The notes under the pieces are model-generated. The model did no database searches. It was not told where the DNA came from and saw nothing but the letters and a program-made list of their open reading frames with translations. Below are positions 26,590-35,513 of a stretch of DNA of 64,000 nucleotides, one piece after another. The translations under genes and the position numbers were made by a program. Source of the DNA: Listeria grayi DSM 20601 (GTDB taxonomy: Bacteria; Bacillota; Bacilli; Lactobacillales; Listeriaceae); contig NZ_GL538353.1 in the NCBI RefSeq assembly GCF_000148995.1, positions 310,001-374,000 on the forward strand, written 5' to 3'. How positions within the stretch are numbered: position 1 is the first letter of the stretch; each line of letters begins with the position of its first letter.

Positions 26590-27537
26590 ATGGCGAAAAT
26601 AGTAATTATTGGAGATATTTTAGAAACGAATCAACAAATGCTGGCAGATCACGAACTGCTTTTTTTGGAACGCGGTACAAAACCGGAAATTCTTCGTGAC
26701 ACGTTAAAGGGCGTAGAGGCAATGATCATCCCATTGTCAGAAAAAATCGATGCAGCAATTATTGAAGCGGCGGATTCATTGAAGATCATTGCTAATATCG
26801 GAGCAGGATTTGATAATATCGATATTGAAGCAGCAAAACAAGCAGGAATCGTTGTGACCAATACACCAGCTGTTTCTACAGCAGCCACTGCCGATTTGAC
26901 ATTTGGTTTACTGTTAGATGTTGCTAGACGTATCTCAGAAGGCGATCGCCTGCTTCGAACTTCCCCAGAGTCCTTCACTGGTTGGGCAACCACTTATTTC
27001 CTCGGCACTTCCTTATCTGGAAAAACACTGGGCATTATCGGGCTTGGTAAAATCGGTCAAGCTGTGGCAAAGCGTGCAAAAGCCTTCGGAATGAAAATCA
27101 TTTACTCCGGACATCACCCAAAACCAGCTGCCGAAAAATTTGCCGCCGAATTTGTCAGCCAAGAAACACTGATCGCCAGCAGCGATTTTATTACCATTCA
27201 TGCAGCTTACAGCGAGAAATTAAAGCACTTGTTCGATGAAAAAGCTTTTGCAGCTATGAAGAATACTGCATTCCTTATTAATGCTGCAAGAGGACCGATC
27301 ATCGAAGAAGCAGCCTTGCTGAAAGCATTGAAAAATAAAGAAATCGCAGGTGTCGCACTGGATGTTTTTGAATTTGAACCGAAACTTTCCAAGCAGTTCA
27401 AGGAATTTGAAAATGTCGTGCTGACACCGCATATCGGAAATGCGGATACAGAAACACGTTATCAAATGACCGCGATGGCGATCGAGAATGTGAAGGCTGT
27501 GCTTCATGGGAAAGAAGCGGAGAATGCAGTTTATTGA
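26590..27537 (+). CDS. D-isomer-specific 2-hydroxyacid dehydrogenase
   Basis: 315 residues from the ATG at 26590. The NAD(P)-binding motif LGIIGLGKIGQAVAKRA is at about 145-161, with the following SGHHPK loop lacking the acidic residue that selects NAD, so NADPH use is possible. The catalytic Arg (INAARGPII), Glu (EFEPK region) and His (LTPHIGNAD) are present. Candidate substrates are glyoxylate, hydroxypyruvate or other 2-ketoacids. The gene closely follows tenA but there is no clear functional link. Confidence 0.87.
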   Translation: MAKIVIIGDILETNQQMLADHELLFLERGTKPEILRDTLKGVEAMIIPLSEKIDAAIIEAADSLKIIANIGAGFDNIDIEAAKQAGIVVTNTPAVSTAATADLTFGLLLDVARRISEGDRLLRTSPESFTGWATTYFLGTSLSGKTLGIIGLGKIGQAVAKRAKAFGMKIIYSGHHPKPAAEKFAAEFVSQETLIASSDFITIHAAYSEKLKHLFDEKAFAAMKNTAFLINAARGPIIEEAALLKALKNKEIAGVALDVFEFEPKLSKQFKEFENVVLTPHIGNADTETRYQMTAMAIENVKAVLHGKEAENAVY

Positions 27538-27542
27538 TTAGA

Positions 27543-27579
27543 AAGAGAAGTGAAGCTATGGCTTTACTTCTCTTTTTTT
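27543..27579. terminator. Terminator after hydroxyacid dehydrogenase gene, overlapping the EVE gene end
   Basis: Stem AGAGAAGTGAAGC / GCTTTACTTCTCT with one mismatch and a T-run. It overlaps the last codons of the convergent EVE gene. Confidence 0.8.
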
Positions 27580-27989
27580 GACGGAAACATCAGCATACCA
27601 ATTGCTTGAAATAAGCTTTTTGAGATTTCAAAGTGTCCGTAACGTAGCCTTGGCCGCACTTCTATCCACTCTGCTAATTGATTTAGTTCAGAAAGTGGAA
27701 CCTCACGTTCTGGGTGGTAAAAAGAAACATCCTTGCGATAAGGGTGGAAATCCTCACCCATTGACACTTGATAGGGTTTCTCACTTACGATTTTCCCTAG
27801 CGCAATGATTCTTTGATAAGATTCCTTTCCTTCAAGGGATACTTTGGGAGCATAATAAAAGATAAAATCTCCGGGTTTCATTCTGACAAGTGGTGCGTGT
27901 TTTCCATGACAGAGCTGAGAAAAGCCGCCATCGACACCAAGCTCTACATGGTTCTTGCTCGCAACTCCGACCCAATATTTAGTCATCAT
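27564..27989 (-). CDS. EVE-domain protein
   Basis: A 141-residue single-domain EVE/PUA-like protein: KYWVGVASKNHVELGVDGGFSQ at the start, the RMKPGDFIFYYAPK strand-loop, and a C-terminal RYGHFEISKSLF. EVE domains bind modified nucleic-acid bases and often accompany restriction or DNA modification genes. No such genes are near here. It is the last gene of an operon in which it overlaps the MarR gene by 11 bp. Function cannot be told further. Confidence 0.82.
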   Translation of the reverse strand: MMTKYWVGVASKNHVELGVDGGFSQLCHGKHAPLVRMKPGDFIFYYAPKVSLEGKESYQRIIALGKIVSEKPYQVSMGEDFHPYRKDVSFYHPEREVPLSELNQLAEWIEVRPRLRYGHFEISKSLFQAIGMLMFPSKKEK

Positions 27990-28443
27990 CAGTTCCTCCT
28001 TCTAGAAATATATGAAGCAACTGATTGAATTCCATTTGTTTTTCCGCTAGTTTCCCGAAAAATTGGCTATCGATTCTTTCCACTACAGGTAAAGCTGCTG
28101 CTAATTTTCCGGAACCTTTTTCCGTTAAAGAAACGGCTTTGGCCCGTGTGTCTTTTTCAGATGGGAAGCGTATGATCCATTGTTTGTTTTCCATGTTTTT
28201 TAAGATGGTTGAGACTGTCATTACATCCATATCAGCATTTTGAGAAATATTTATCTGGGTGATCTCTGTATTAAATTGTTCCAAATAGCCAAGTGTTGCT
28301 AGAATAACGAATTGTGGATGTGTAAGCTCGATTTTTTGAAGTTCAGATTTTATTTTCCTGTGCCATAAGTTATAGACCCGGATAAAAGAGAAACCAATGG
28401 ATGCGTCTGCATTTTCTCGGAAATGTGAAGGGAATTCATTCAT
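27979..28443 (-). CDS. MarR-family transcriptional regulator
   Basis: A 154-residue winged-helix protein: HPQFVILATLGYLEQ, INISQNADMDVMTVSTILKNMENKQWI as recognition helix region, and RAKAVSLTEKGSGKLAAALPVVERID after the wing. It lies between an SRPBCC gene upstream (ATGA overlap of 4 bp) and the EVE gene downstream. Such a regulator normally represses its own operon in response to a small aromatic or lipophilic ligand, possibly the one bound by the SRPBCC protein. The ligand is not known. Confidence 0.85.
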   Translation of the reverse strand: MNEFPSHFRENADASIGFSFIRVYNLWHRKIKSELQKIELTHPQFVILATLGYLEQFNTEITQINISQNADMDVMTVSTILKNMENKQWIIRFPSEKDTRAKAVSLTEKGSGKLAAALPVVERIDSQFFGKLAEKQMEFNQLLHIFLEGGTDDD

Positions 28444-28856
28444 CTGGAGGCCTCTACTAGTTGAGAGACAGAAGCAGGGACATCAGCAAATACTTGCTGT
28501 AAAAAATCGAGGCCTTTCTGAAGATCCAATCCTTCAATCGGGATAAGTTCGACAGAGTGACGAACAGAGGTGTGTCCATCTCTAAGAATTAATTCATGAT
28601 AGAAATACAAATCGCCAAGCTTTGGAATCACTGTTTTATCGCAAAAACTTTTATCCGCCCGTACTTCAGTCAATTCAAACCTTAGAGGAGGCTGACCTAG
28701 TAGAGTCATTTGGCCAAATGTACCTGTTGCAAAGTCACCTTCCAGCGAAATACTTTCTAAATCAGATTCCCATTTATACCAATTTGTTATTTCCGCATAC
28801 ATTGGCCAGATTTTTTGGGGGGATAAGTCAGTGCTTAATTCAAATGTTAGTTTCAT
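28440..28856 (-). CDS. SRPBCC-family (START-like) ligand-binding protein
   Basis: A 138-residue protein with the SRPBCC pattern: an N-terminal beta-strand ELSTDLSPQKIW, then EITNWYKWESDLESI, a run of beta-strands, and a long C-terminal helix after GLDLQKGLDFLQQVF. Members bind hydrophobic ligands or act as cyclases or hydroxylases. It is the first gene of an operon with MarR and EVE genes. The upstream region (28857-28920) contains an AT-rich promoter area. Substrate unknown. Confidence 0.78.
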   Translation of the reverse strand: MKLTFELSTDLSPQKIWPMYAEITNWYKWESDLESISLEGDFATGTFGQMTLLGQPPLRFELTEVRADKSFCDKTVIPKLGDLYFYHELILRDGHTSVRHSVELIPIEGLDLQKGLDFLQQVFADVPASVSQLVEASR

Positions 28857-29048
28857 TAAATATCCTTCTTTCTTATTGTAAGTATACTTATAATATAAAT
28901 ACTTATTATTGATAAGTCAATTAAAAACAGAAAAAAACTGAATACTGATCATAGAAAGACTTTCTAAATGGTACATACTACTTTATTAGGAGAAGCAAGA
29001 AATTCAAATGTAAATAAGAGAAACAGTTTTTCATTTAGAAGGAATATA

Positions 29049-29080
29049 CAAAAGCAGCCCCCATTATTGGAGGCTGCTCT
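29049..29080 (-). terminator. Terminator of the orphan OppA gene
   Basis: AGCAGCC / GGCTGCT stem around a CC-ATTATT-GG loop, with TTTTG on the minus-strand 3' side. Confidence 0.75.
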
Positions 29081-29113
29081 ATTTAGTTATATACCTAGGA
29101 AGAACGAGTTGTT

Positions 29114-30781
29114 TTATTTCAACCGAATATACTTATAACTATAAGGTGATCCAAAAGCATGTTTCTGAACACCGCTCAAGTTCGGATTTTGCAAGACAGC
29201 TGTTTTTCTTTGATAAAGTGGCAAGATCGCAGCATCATCGTCCAGTAGGATTTTTTCAGATTTAACGAAAGCATCCCAGCGAGCTTCCGGTTTGGTTGCC
29301 AGTGTTGTTTCTGTAGAGTTGACTAGTTTATCATAAGCTTTGCTGCTGTAGCCCATCGAGTTGTTGTAGTAATCCGATAAGAACAAGCTGCTATAAGTCC
29401 ATGGGTCTTTGAAGTCAGGCATCCAAGCGTTTAGAGACATGTCATAGTTGCCGTCACGTGTAAACTGAGTAGCTGTTTTTGCCGGGATATTGCGGACATT
29501 GATTTTAAGGCCTGGCAAATTATTTTCCAATTGATCTTTGATATAAGCGAAGATCGTTTTTGTTGTATCTTGGTCATCGCCAAGCAAATCTAACGTGATT
29601 TCTTTTTTACCTAATTGTTTTTGAGCTTTGGCGAAATATGTCTTCGCTTCTGCTTTATTGTAAACAAGGTGATCGCCGCTGTCTTCACGGAAATCGGCTC
29701 CTGTTTTAGGGTTTTGAACAAAGTTTTTCGGTAAAAGCCCGTTGGCTGCAAAAGAGCCATCGCCTAATACTTGTTTTGTAAGGGTGTCTTTATCTACTGC
29801 TAAGCTGATCGCATGGCGCAGATCATTGTTTGCCAGTGGTGTTTTTTTGCCACTGCGTTTTTGGTTGAAACGTAGGTAGTTGATCAAGGCATCGTTTTCC
29901 GTTTGGAAATCTTTGCGATTTTTATATTGCTTGGCATAATCGCCGGAAAGTGGGGCACGATCTGCTTTTTTCGTTTCAAATAGGTTGACGCCAGCGTTGA
30001 TGTCTTTTGCAACGCTCACGTGGATCTCGCCTACTTGTACGTTTTTCTTATCCCAATAGTGCTCGTTTTTTGCATATGTCCATTCCTTGCTAGTATTGCC
30101 TTTCCATTCTTTCATTACGAAAGGTCCATTATATAGTGTATGTTTCGCATCGGTACCATATTTATCGCCTTGTTTTTCCACGAAAGCTTGTTTTTCGGGG
30201 AAGAAAGTTTCAAATGACAGTAGTGAAATAAAGTATGGAACGGGTTTTTTCAGTGTGATGACAAGCGTATGATCATCTGGAGCTTTGACCGCAAGCTTGT
30301 CAGCCGGCATTTTCCCATCATTGATCGCTGTTGCGTTCTTGATAGAATCTTTGAATAGAGAAGCATAACCAGGAGCAGTCTTCGGATCAACGGCTCTGCG
30401 CCAAGCATAAATAAAATCATTCGCAGTAACAGCCGAACCATCGGACCATTTTGCATTTTTCTTCAGTTTGATTGTGTAAACCGTTTTGGCTTTGTTTGTC
30501 TTCGGCATGCCGTCAGCGACAGCAGGAACAAAATTATCTTTCTTATCTAAGCCGTAGAGCCCTTCGAAGACTTGATTTTGAGCGGTGAAACTTGTGAAAT
30601 CCTCTTCATCCGTCGTGTTTAAAGTAAGTAATTCACTCGTTTCAAGGAAATTAACTTTTTTGGAAGCAGTGGAATTATTGCTGGAAGAAGTATCACTGTT
30701 TTTTTGACCACAGGCGGCGAGTAATAGGGCAAATGAGAGTGTGAGCAAAGATAAAAGCGCGACTTTCTTGAATAAGTTCAT
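29114..30781 (-). CDS. Oligopeptide-binding lipoprotein (OppA family), orphan
   Basis: A 555-residue solute-binding protein with a lipoprotein signal peptide: hydrophobic core at 5-20 and lipobox LLAAC with Cys24. The mature protein has the class C fold motifs EGLYGLDKKDNFVPAVADG, KLKKNAKWSDGSAVTANDFIYAWRRAVDP and YNGPFVMKEWKG. It would capture peptides outside the membrane and hand them to an Opp permease. No permease or ATPase gene lies next to it. It has its own promoter (30818-30846) and terminator. Such orphan binding proteins usually share a permease encoded elsewhere. Confidence 0.9.
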   Translation of the reverse strand: MNLFKKVALLSLLTLSFALLLAACGQKNSDTSSSNNSTASKKVNFLETSELLTLNTTDEEDFTSFTAQNQVFEGLYGLDKKDNFVPAVADGMPKTNKAKTVYTIKLKKNAKWSDGSAVTANDFIYAWRRAVDPKTAPGYASLFKDSIKNATAINDGKMPADKLAVKAPDDHTLVITLKKPVPYFISLLSFETFFPEKQAFVEKQGDKYGTDAKHTLYNGPFVMKEWKGNTSKEWTYAKNEHYWDKKNVQVGEIHVSVAKDINAGVNLFETKKADRAPLSGDYAKQYKNRKDFQTENDALINYLRFNQKRSGKKTPLANNDLRHAISLAVDKDTLTKQVLGDGSFAANGLLPKNFVQNPKTGADFREDSGDHLVYNKAEAKTYFAKAQKQLGKKEITLDLLGDDQDTTKTIFAYIKDQLENNLPGLKINVRNIPAKTATQFTRDGNYDMSLNAWMPDFKDPWTYSSLFLSDYYNNSMGYSSKAYDKLVNSTETTLATKPEARWDAFVKSEKILLDDDAAILPLYQRKTAVLQNPNLSGVQKHAFGSPYSYKYIRLK

Positions 30782-30817
30782 AGTATTTTTTCTCCTTAAC
30801 TAATTAAATGTAAGTTA

Positions 30818-30846
30818 AGTATAATAATTCATAGTAAATTAGTCAA
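30818..30846 (-). promoter_or_regulatory. Promoter of the oppA-like gene
   Basis: On the minus strand TTGACT (30841-30846) and TATACT (30818-30823) are separated by exactly 17 bp, 36 nt upstream of the start codon. Confidence 0.7.
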
Positions 30847-30885
30847 CTTTAAAATCTGCTAATGAGTAATTACCATTTAATAATT

Positions 30886-30909
30886 GTTATCAAACGATAA
30901 CGATATAAT
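30886..30909 (+). promoter_or_regulatory. Promoter and dyad operator upstream of lutABC
   Basis: TATAAT is at 30904-30909. A perfect dyad GTTATC-AAAC-GATAAC (30886-30901) fills the spacer just upstream, an expected place for a repressor. A leader of about 100 nt follows before lutA. The regulator is not encoded next to the operon. Confidence 0.5.
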
Positions 30910-31013
30910 TTAGTATTTATGCTTATTAGAAAGTAAGTCGTATTTGTGCTAAAATGGAGGCGAAAATGACTTTGTTTTAACAACTTAGTAAAAAAATAAT
31001 GGAGGCGTATGAA

Positions 31014-31751
31014 ATGAAAGTCAGCATTTTTTCAACTTGTTTAGTCGATATGATGTTTCCGAATGTTGGGATCGCAATGGTGGAATGCTTAGAACGGCTT
31101 GGCTGCGAAACGGATTTTCCAGAGTCGCAAGTCTGCTGCGGGCAACCCACTTATAACAGCGGTTACATGGAAGATACTCGGAAAACATTGATCAATCAGC
31201 TCGAAGCATTCAAAGATTCGGAATATGTGGTCGGACCATCAGGTTCTTGCGTTGGGATGATGCGGGAATATGCGGAGATCTTTAAAGATGACCCCGAATA
31301 TGCCGAGGCTGCTAAGGAATTGAGCGAGAAAACGTATGAGTTCAGCCAATTTATTTATCGTGTATTAGGGAAGACAAATGTAGGCGCAAAATTAGCGGGA
31401 AAAGCGACCTATCACCGTTCTTGTCATATGACGAGGATCTTGGGAGAACGCGAGGCACCATTTGAATTATTAAAAGAAGTAGAAGGTTTGGAAATGATTG
31501 CCTTGCCGCATGTGGAAAATTGTTGTGGATTCGGCGGAACTTTCTCCGTCAAAATGCCAGAGATCTCGGAACAAATGGTTTCCGAAAAAGTAGCAGATAT
31601 CGTGGAAACGGATGCAGAGATCTTGATCAGCGCCGACATGGGTTGTTTAATGAATATCGGTGGAAAATTCAACCGCTTGGGAAAAGAAATCAAGATCATG
31701 CACATTGCCGAAGTCTTGAACAGCGGCGTTCAAAGCGAAGTAGCACTTTAA
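31014..31751 (+). CDS. lutA: L-lactate oxidation iron-sulfur protein LutA
   Basis: 245 residues from the ATG at 31014 (GGAGG 8 nt upstream). The ATG at 30999 lies inside that ribosome site and is not likely used. Two cysteine-rich CCG domains are visible: CLVDMMF with [12 protein letters not shown] (early) and YHRSCHMTR with [14 protein letters not shown] (late). With LutB and LutC it forms the LldEFG/LutABC complex that oxidises L-lactate to pyruvate. It is the first gene of a tight three-gene operon. Confidence 0.95.
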   Translation: MKVSIFSTCLVDMMFPNVGIAMVECLERLGCETDFPESQVCCGQPTYNSGYMEDTRKTLINQLEAFKDSEYVVGPSGSCVGMMREYAEIFKDDPEYAEAAKELSEKTYEFSQFIYRVLGKTNVGAKLAGKATYHRSCHMTRILGEREAPFELLKEVEGLEMIALPHVENCCGFGGTFSVKMPEISEQMVSEKVADIVETDAEILISADMGCLMNIGGKFNRLGKEIKIMHIAEVLNSGVQSEVAL

Positions 31752-31763
31752 GGAGGAGAGATC

Positions 31764-33236
31764 ATGGGACTTAGTACAAGTACAAAACCCTTTCAAGAAC
31801 GCGTGGAAGAAGGAATCCAAGACAGCTTTATGCGTAAAGCTGTGGCTAAATCACAAGATGACCAATGGGTAAAACGGGAAGCTTCGCGGGAAAAATTAGG
31901 AAATTGGGAAGAATGGCGCGAAGTAGGCGAGCAAATCAGACAGCATACGCTAGAAAATCTCGATTACTATCTCGAAGAATTTAGTAAAAACGTTGTAAAA
32001 AATGGCGGAACGGTCTTTTTTGCACAAACGGAAAAAGAAGCAACGGATTATGTGAAAACCGTAGTCGAACAAAAACAAGCAAAAAAAATCGTCAAATCAA
32101 AATCCATGGTAACAACAGAGATCGATCTTGATAAACTATTATTAGAACTAGATGGAGTTTCCGTAATGGAGACCGATCTGGCAGAATTTATCTTGCAAAT
32201 GGATGATTGGGATGAACCTTCCCACATCGTCTTTCCTGATATACATAAAAATCGGGAGCAGATCCGTAAAGTGTTTGAAGAAAAACTCGGTTATGATGGT
32301 GATAATGAACCGGTGCATATGGCAAGGTTTGCCAGAAAAGTACTGCGCGAATTTTTCTTAGAGGCGGATATCGGGATTACCGGCTGTAATTTTGCGGTCG
32401 CTAACAATGGAATGGTGAACTTAGTAACGAATGAAGGAAATGCTGATCTTTGTGAAAGTATCCCGGATACGCAAATCGTTTTGATGGGAATGGAACGGAT
32501 CGTCCCGACCATGCAGGATGCGGAGATCATGGATAACCTATTATCACGTAGCGCAGTCGGTCAAAGCTTGACTAGCTATATTACTTTTTCCGGACCAAAA
32601 CAAGCAGCAGAAGCGGACGGCCCCGAAGATTTTCATGTCGTGATCTTGGATAACAATCGCTCTAATGCTCTTGGTGGAGAATTTCAATCGGTCTTGCAAT
32701 GTATCCGCTGCGGCTCATGTTTGAATGTCTGTCCCATCTACCGGACGATCGGCGGTCATGGCTACGGATCGATTTATCCCGGCCCGATCGGTGCTGTGCT
32801 ATCGCCGGTATTAGGTGGTTACGAACAATTCGGCGAGTTGCCGTATGCTTCCAGTTTATGCGGGGCTTGTACAGAAACCTGCCCAGTCAAAATTCCGCTT
32901 CATGAACTATTGATCGCGCATCGTCGCGTTATGACGGACGAGCTGAAAATGAAGCACGGCTTTGAAAATCAGCAAATGAAATTTATCGCCAAAGCAACCG
33001 GCTCGCCATTTATGTTCCAGCAAGCACTCAAGTTTGCCCATGCAGGGGTCAAAGTGTTTGGTGTCAAACAAGATTACGCGATCGAAAACATGTATCAATT
33101 CGGCGGGTTTGTGACTGGTGGCGTAGGAATGATCAAAGGATGGACCTCCGTCCGCGATTTGCCAAGGCCACCAAAAGCGAAAGACAACTTCCGCAACTGG
33201 TACAAAAAGCACGAGCAAGGAGGGAAATCGAAATGA
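31764..33236 (+). CDS. lutB: L-lactate oxidation iron-sulfur protein LutB
   Basis: A 490-residue protein with an N-terminal LUD domain (about residues 60-300, with TEKEATDYVKTVVEQ and IGITGCNFAVANNG) and a C-terminal ferredoxin domain with two 4Fe-4S clusters: CIRCGSCLNVCPIYR near 313 and CGACTETCP near 372. AGGAGGAG precedes the ATG, 12 bp after lutA. It is the electron-transfer core of the lactate oxidation complex. Its stop overlaps the lutC start. Confidence 0.95.
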   Translation: MGLSTSTKPFQERVEEGIQDSFMRKAVAKSQDDQWVKREASREKLGNWEEWREVGEQIRQHTLENLDYYLEEFSKNVVKNGGTVFFAQTEKEATDYVKTVVEQKQAKKIVKSKSMVTTEIDLDKLLLELDGVSVMETDLAEFILQMDDWDEPSHIVFPDIHKNREQIRKVFEEKLGYDGDNEPVHMARFARKVLREFFLEADIGITGCNFAVANNGMVNLVTNEGNADLCESIPDTQIVLMGMERIVPTMQDAEIMDNLLSRSAVGQSLTSYITFSGPKQAAEADGPEDFHVVILDNNRSNALGGEFQSVLQCIRCGSCLNVCPIYRTIGGHGYGSIYPGPIGAVLSPVLGGYEQFGELPYASSLCGACTETCPVKIPLHELLIAHRRVMTDELKMKHGFENQQMKFIAKATGSPFMFQQALKFAHAGVKVFGVKQDYAIENMYQFGGFVTGGVGMIKGWTSVRDLPRPPKAKDNFRNWYKKHEQGGKSK

Positions 33237-33949
33237 GTTCCAATCCAAACCAGGAAGCTTTTCTAAATAATATCGCCGCAAAACTAGGTCGCGAGCGCCG
33301 GACGGAAAAAGTAGAACGACCGCCTTATCTTCATACGGTAGTGGAAGAAACGCTACAAGATAAGAACCAAACGGAATTATTAGAAATCGCCAAAGAAGCA
33401 TGCCAAACGATTCACACTGATGTGATCGAAACGACTTCCGAACATTTGTCTGCTGACTTGGCGAAACGTTTAGAATACTATCAAAATGGCAAAGTCATGG
33501 TAGCGCAAGATGAACGCTTTATTCAATTTGGGCTTAATCCTTTCTTGGAAAACGCCGTGCCGAATTGCGAGGTGAAAATCTGGAAAGCTGGCGACGAGAA
33601 TCGGAAAACAAATATCGATACAGCGGCAGATACCAATATCGGAATTGCTTTTGCAGAATTTTTATTAGCAGAGAGTGGGACTGTAGTAGTTGAGTCCAGC
33701 CCGAACCAAGGCCGCTCTTTCCATTTCTTGCCGGAAAAATATATCGCGATCATTCCCAAATCGGTTATTGTGCCCCGTTCAACACAGGCAGCTAAATATT
33801 ATGATGAACAGACAAACACGGGGCAAACCTATGGCTCTTCCATCAATTTCATTTCCGGTCCGTCCAATTCTGGCGATATCGAAATGCAATTGGTTGTAGG
33901 CGTGCACGGACCAATTGCGGTGACGTACGTCATAGTGACAGATAAGTGA
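33233..33949 (+). CDS. lutC: L-lactate oxidation protein LutC
   Basis: 238 residues from the ATG at 33233, which overlaps the lutB stop (ATGA) and has AAGGAGGG upstream; the longer open frame from 33140 lies within lutB. It is a LUD-domain protein, with TNIGIAFAEFLLAESGTVVVES and SIINFISGPSNSGDIE-like C-terminal segments (SINFISGPSNSGDIEMQ here). It is required for lactate use and may bind the substrate or quinone end of the complex. A strong terminator ends the operon. Confidence 0.94.
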   Translation: MSSNPNQEAFLNNIAAKLGRERRTEKVERPPYLHTVVEETLQDKNQTELLEIAKEACQTIHTDVIETTSEHLSADLAKRLEYYQNGKVMVAQDERFIQFGLNPFLENAVPNCEVKIWKAGDENRKTNIDTAADTNIGIAFAEFLLAESGTVVVESSPNQGRSFHFLPEKYIAIIPKSVIVPRSTQAAKYYDEQTNTGQTYGSSINFISGPSNSGDIEMQLVVGVHGPIAVTYVIVTDK

Positions 33950-34049
33950 AAAATAAAAAGTAACTCGTAATTAAATGAAAGTTAAATAATGACAAATGAC
34001 TGTTCCAAATTTGAGCCAGTTATTTTTTCATTAAGAATAAAGTCTACAC

Positions 34050-34103
34050 AAAGAGCCGGGGAAGAAAATCAAGAATACGATTTTCTTCTCCGGCTCTTCT
34101 TTA
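34050..34103. terminator. Strong terminator between lutC and convergent SDR gene
   Basis: A near-perfect ~20-bp stem (AAGAGCCGGGGAAGAAAATC paired with the repeat at 34082-34100, one mismatch) with an 8-nt loop, followed by a T-rich run. Confidence 0.88.
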
Positions 34104-34148
34104 TTATATAGAAGAAAAGGCCACATGCCTGACCCTTAAAATTCTTCC

Positions 34149-34748
34149 CTAGTAGACCTCATAATTCTGACCAGTCTGCGCACCTTCCACGCTCTTCAGA
34201 TAAGCTAGCGCCACACGTTTAGCAGGAACAGCTTCAAAGCCGGCAAAGAAATCACCGTATTTGTCTAAAGATTCCTGCAAGACATTCGGACTGACGCTAT
34301 TAATACGGATTCCGCGCGGCATTTCAATTGCTGCTGATTTAACGAAAGCTCTGATCCCTCCGTTCGCCATAGCGGCAGAAGCACCTTGCAGAATCGGATC
34401 ATCCATCATGATGCCAGTTGTCAATGTAAAACTGCCACCGTCTTTCAGAGCATTTAACCCTAACAATACGAGATGGATCTGACCTTTCAACTTGCTCTCG
34501 ATAGCCACATCATTGAGTTCCGGTGTCATTTCAGTAAGGGGTGCAAAATGTGCGCCGCCTGTCGCACTAATGACTGCATCTACTTGACCTACTTCCGCAT
34601 ACATTTTTTCGATGCTCGCCACAGAGGTGATATCGACATGGACATCGGCGTCATGTCTACTAGCACGAATGACTTCATGTTTCGCACCTAGTTCTTCGGC
34701 AACTGCTTGTCCAATCGTTCCACTTGCCCCAACAATCAATATTTTCAC
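34149..34748 (-). CDS. Short-chain dehydrogenase-like protein, atypical active site
   Basis: A 199-residue SDR, shorter than the usual 250. The nucleotide site is intact (KILIVGASGTIGQAVAEEL), and ISATGGAHF corresponds to the NNAG region. At the position of the YxxxK motif it reads AMANGGIRAF, so the catalytic Tyr and Lys are missing; this is a known subfamily. Cofactor preference may be NADP because SRHD follows the second strand. It lies downstream of the ArsR gene on the same strand, 41 bp away, and is probably co-transcribed with it. Substrate unknown. Confidence 0.8.
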   Translation of the reverse strand: MKILIVGASGTIGQAVAEELGAKHEVIRASRHDADVHVDITSVASIEKMYAEVGQVDAVISATGGAHFAPLTEMTPELNDVAIESKLKGQIHLVLLGLNALKDGGSFTLTTGIMMDDPILQGASAAMANGGIRAFVKSAAIEMPRGIRINSVSPNVLQESLDKYGDFFAGFEAVPAKRVALAYLKSVEGAQTGQNYEVY

Positions 34749-34788
34749 TATTTATCATCCTTCCTTTAAATAACGGCAACAAACGCCA

Positions 34789-35097
34789 TTACTCCTCATA
34801 CAACGTTTCTTCCCTGCCTTTTAAAACGGTAAACAATAACTCCCGGTTAGCTTTGAAATCAGGATGGATCGAGTAGATATGTGTTGTACCCTCTTTTTGA
34901 ACGGCAATCAGTTTGGCGTTTTTGAGAACTTTGATATGGTGGGATAGGGTCGACTTGGAAATATGATACTTATTTTCCGTCACTCGCCGTTGTTTTTCTT
35001 CCAGTAAACATAAAAAGATGTCTAACCGGATTGGATCAGCAAGAGCTTGGAAAAAAGTTAATAATCGTTTTTTAGATAAAGCTGATAAATTGTCCAT
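34789..35097 (-). CDS. ArsR-family repressor
   Basis: A 102-residue winged-helix protein: LTFFQALADPIRLDIFLCLLEE, then KYHISKSTLSHHIKVLKNAKLIAVQKEG as recognition region, followed by THIYSI. There is no metal-binding ELCVC motif in the recognition helix, so it probably senses an organic or redox signal. It is divergent from a monooxygenase/nitroreductase pair with a perfect inverted repeat in the gap (35165-35186). It most probably represses that pair. Confidence 0.87.
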   Translation of the reverse strand: MDNLSALSKKRLLTFFQALADPIRLDIFLCLLEEKQRRVTENKYHISKSTLSHHIKVLKNAKLIAVQKEGTTHIYSIHPDFKANRELLFTVLKGREETLYEE

Positions 35098-35131
35098 ATT
35101 TCTATCATATCATAAATCCAGTTTCTTTTTC

Positions 35132-35186
35132 TTGCAGAAGACTTTCAGATATGCTACATTAACATAGTTCGATGAAAATCGAACTA
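35132..35186 (+). promoter_or_regulatory. Promoter with perfect ArsR-type operator
   Basis: TTGCAG (35132-35137), 17 bp, TACATT (35155-35160). Directly downstream is the perfect 9-bp inverted repeat TAGTTCGAT-GAAA-ATCGAACTA (35165-35186), overlapping the expected transcription start. Confidence 0.68.
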
Positions 35187-35213
35187 ATAAACTGGAAAGA
35201 AGGCCTATCCAAA

Positions 35214-35513
35214 ATGATTTTTATCCAAGCACGTTTGACTGTCAAAACTGAAAAAATCGATACGTTTGTAGAAAAAGCTCAATCATTGATTGCTGCCTCT
35301 ACTGCAGAAACAGGTAACGTACGCTATGAACTTGTAAAAGCTGTCGATCAACCAAACGTTTTCTATATGTTAGAACAATGGCAAGACGCTGCTGCTGTAG
35401 CAAGTCATAATGAAAGTGCGCATTTCAAGGGATTTTCAGAGCAAAGTGCCACATTACTAGAAGCAAAACCAGAAATTACTTTATTACAACCATTGAAAGA
35501 AGGAAATAACTAA
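35214..35513 (+). CDS. Antibiotic-biosynthesis-monooxygenase (ABM) domain protein
   Basis: 99 residues from the ATG at 35214, with AGAAGG upstream; the frame is open from 35172 through the operator, which is unlikely to be translated. It is a ferredoxin-like ABM dimer fold: MIFIQARLTVKTEKIDTFVEKA, GNVRYELVKAVDQPNVFYMLEQW and HNESAHFKGF. Relatives include YgiN-type quinol monooxygenases and small stress proteins. Its stop overlaps the start of a nitroreductase by 1 bp, so the two are coupled. A joint role in handling quinones or reactive electrophiles is plausible. Confidence 0.83.
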   Translation: MIFIQARLTVKTEKIDTFVEKAQSLIAASTAETGNVRYELVKAVDQPNVFYMLEQWQDAAAVASHNESAHFKGFSEQSATLLEAKPEITLLQPLKEGNN

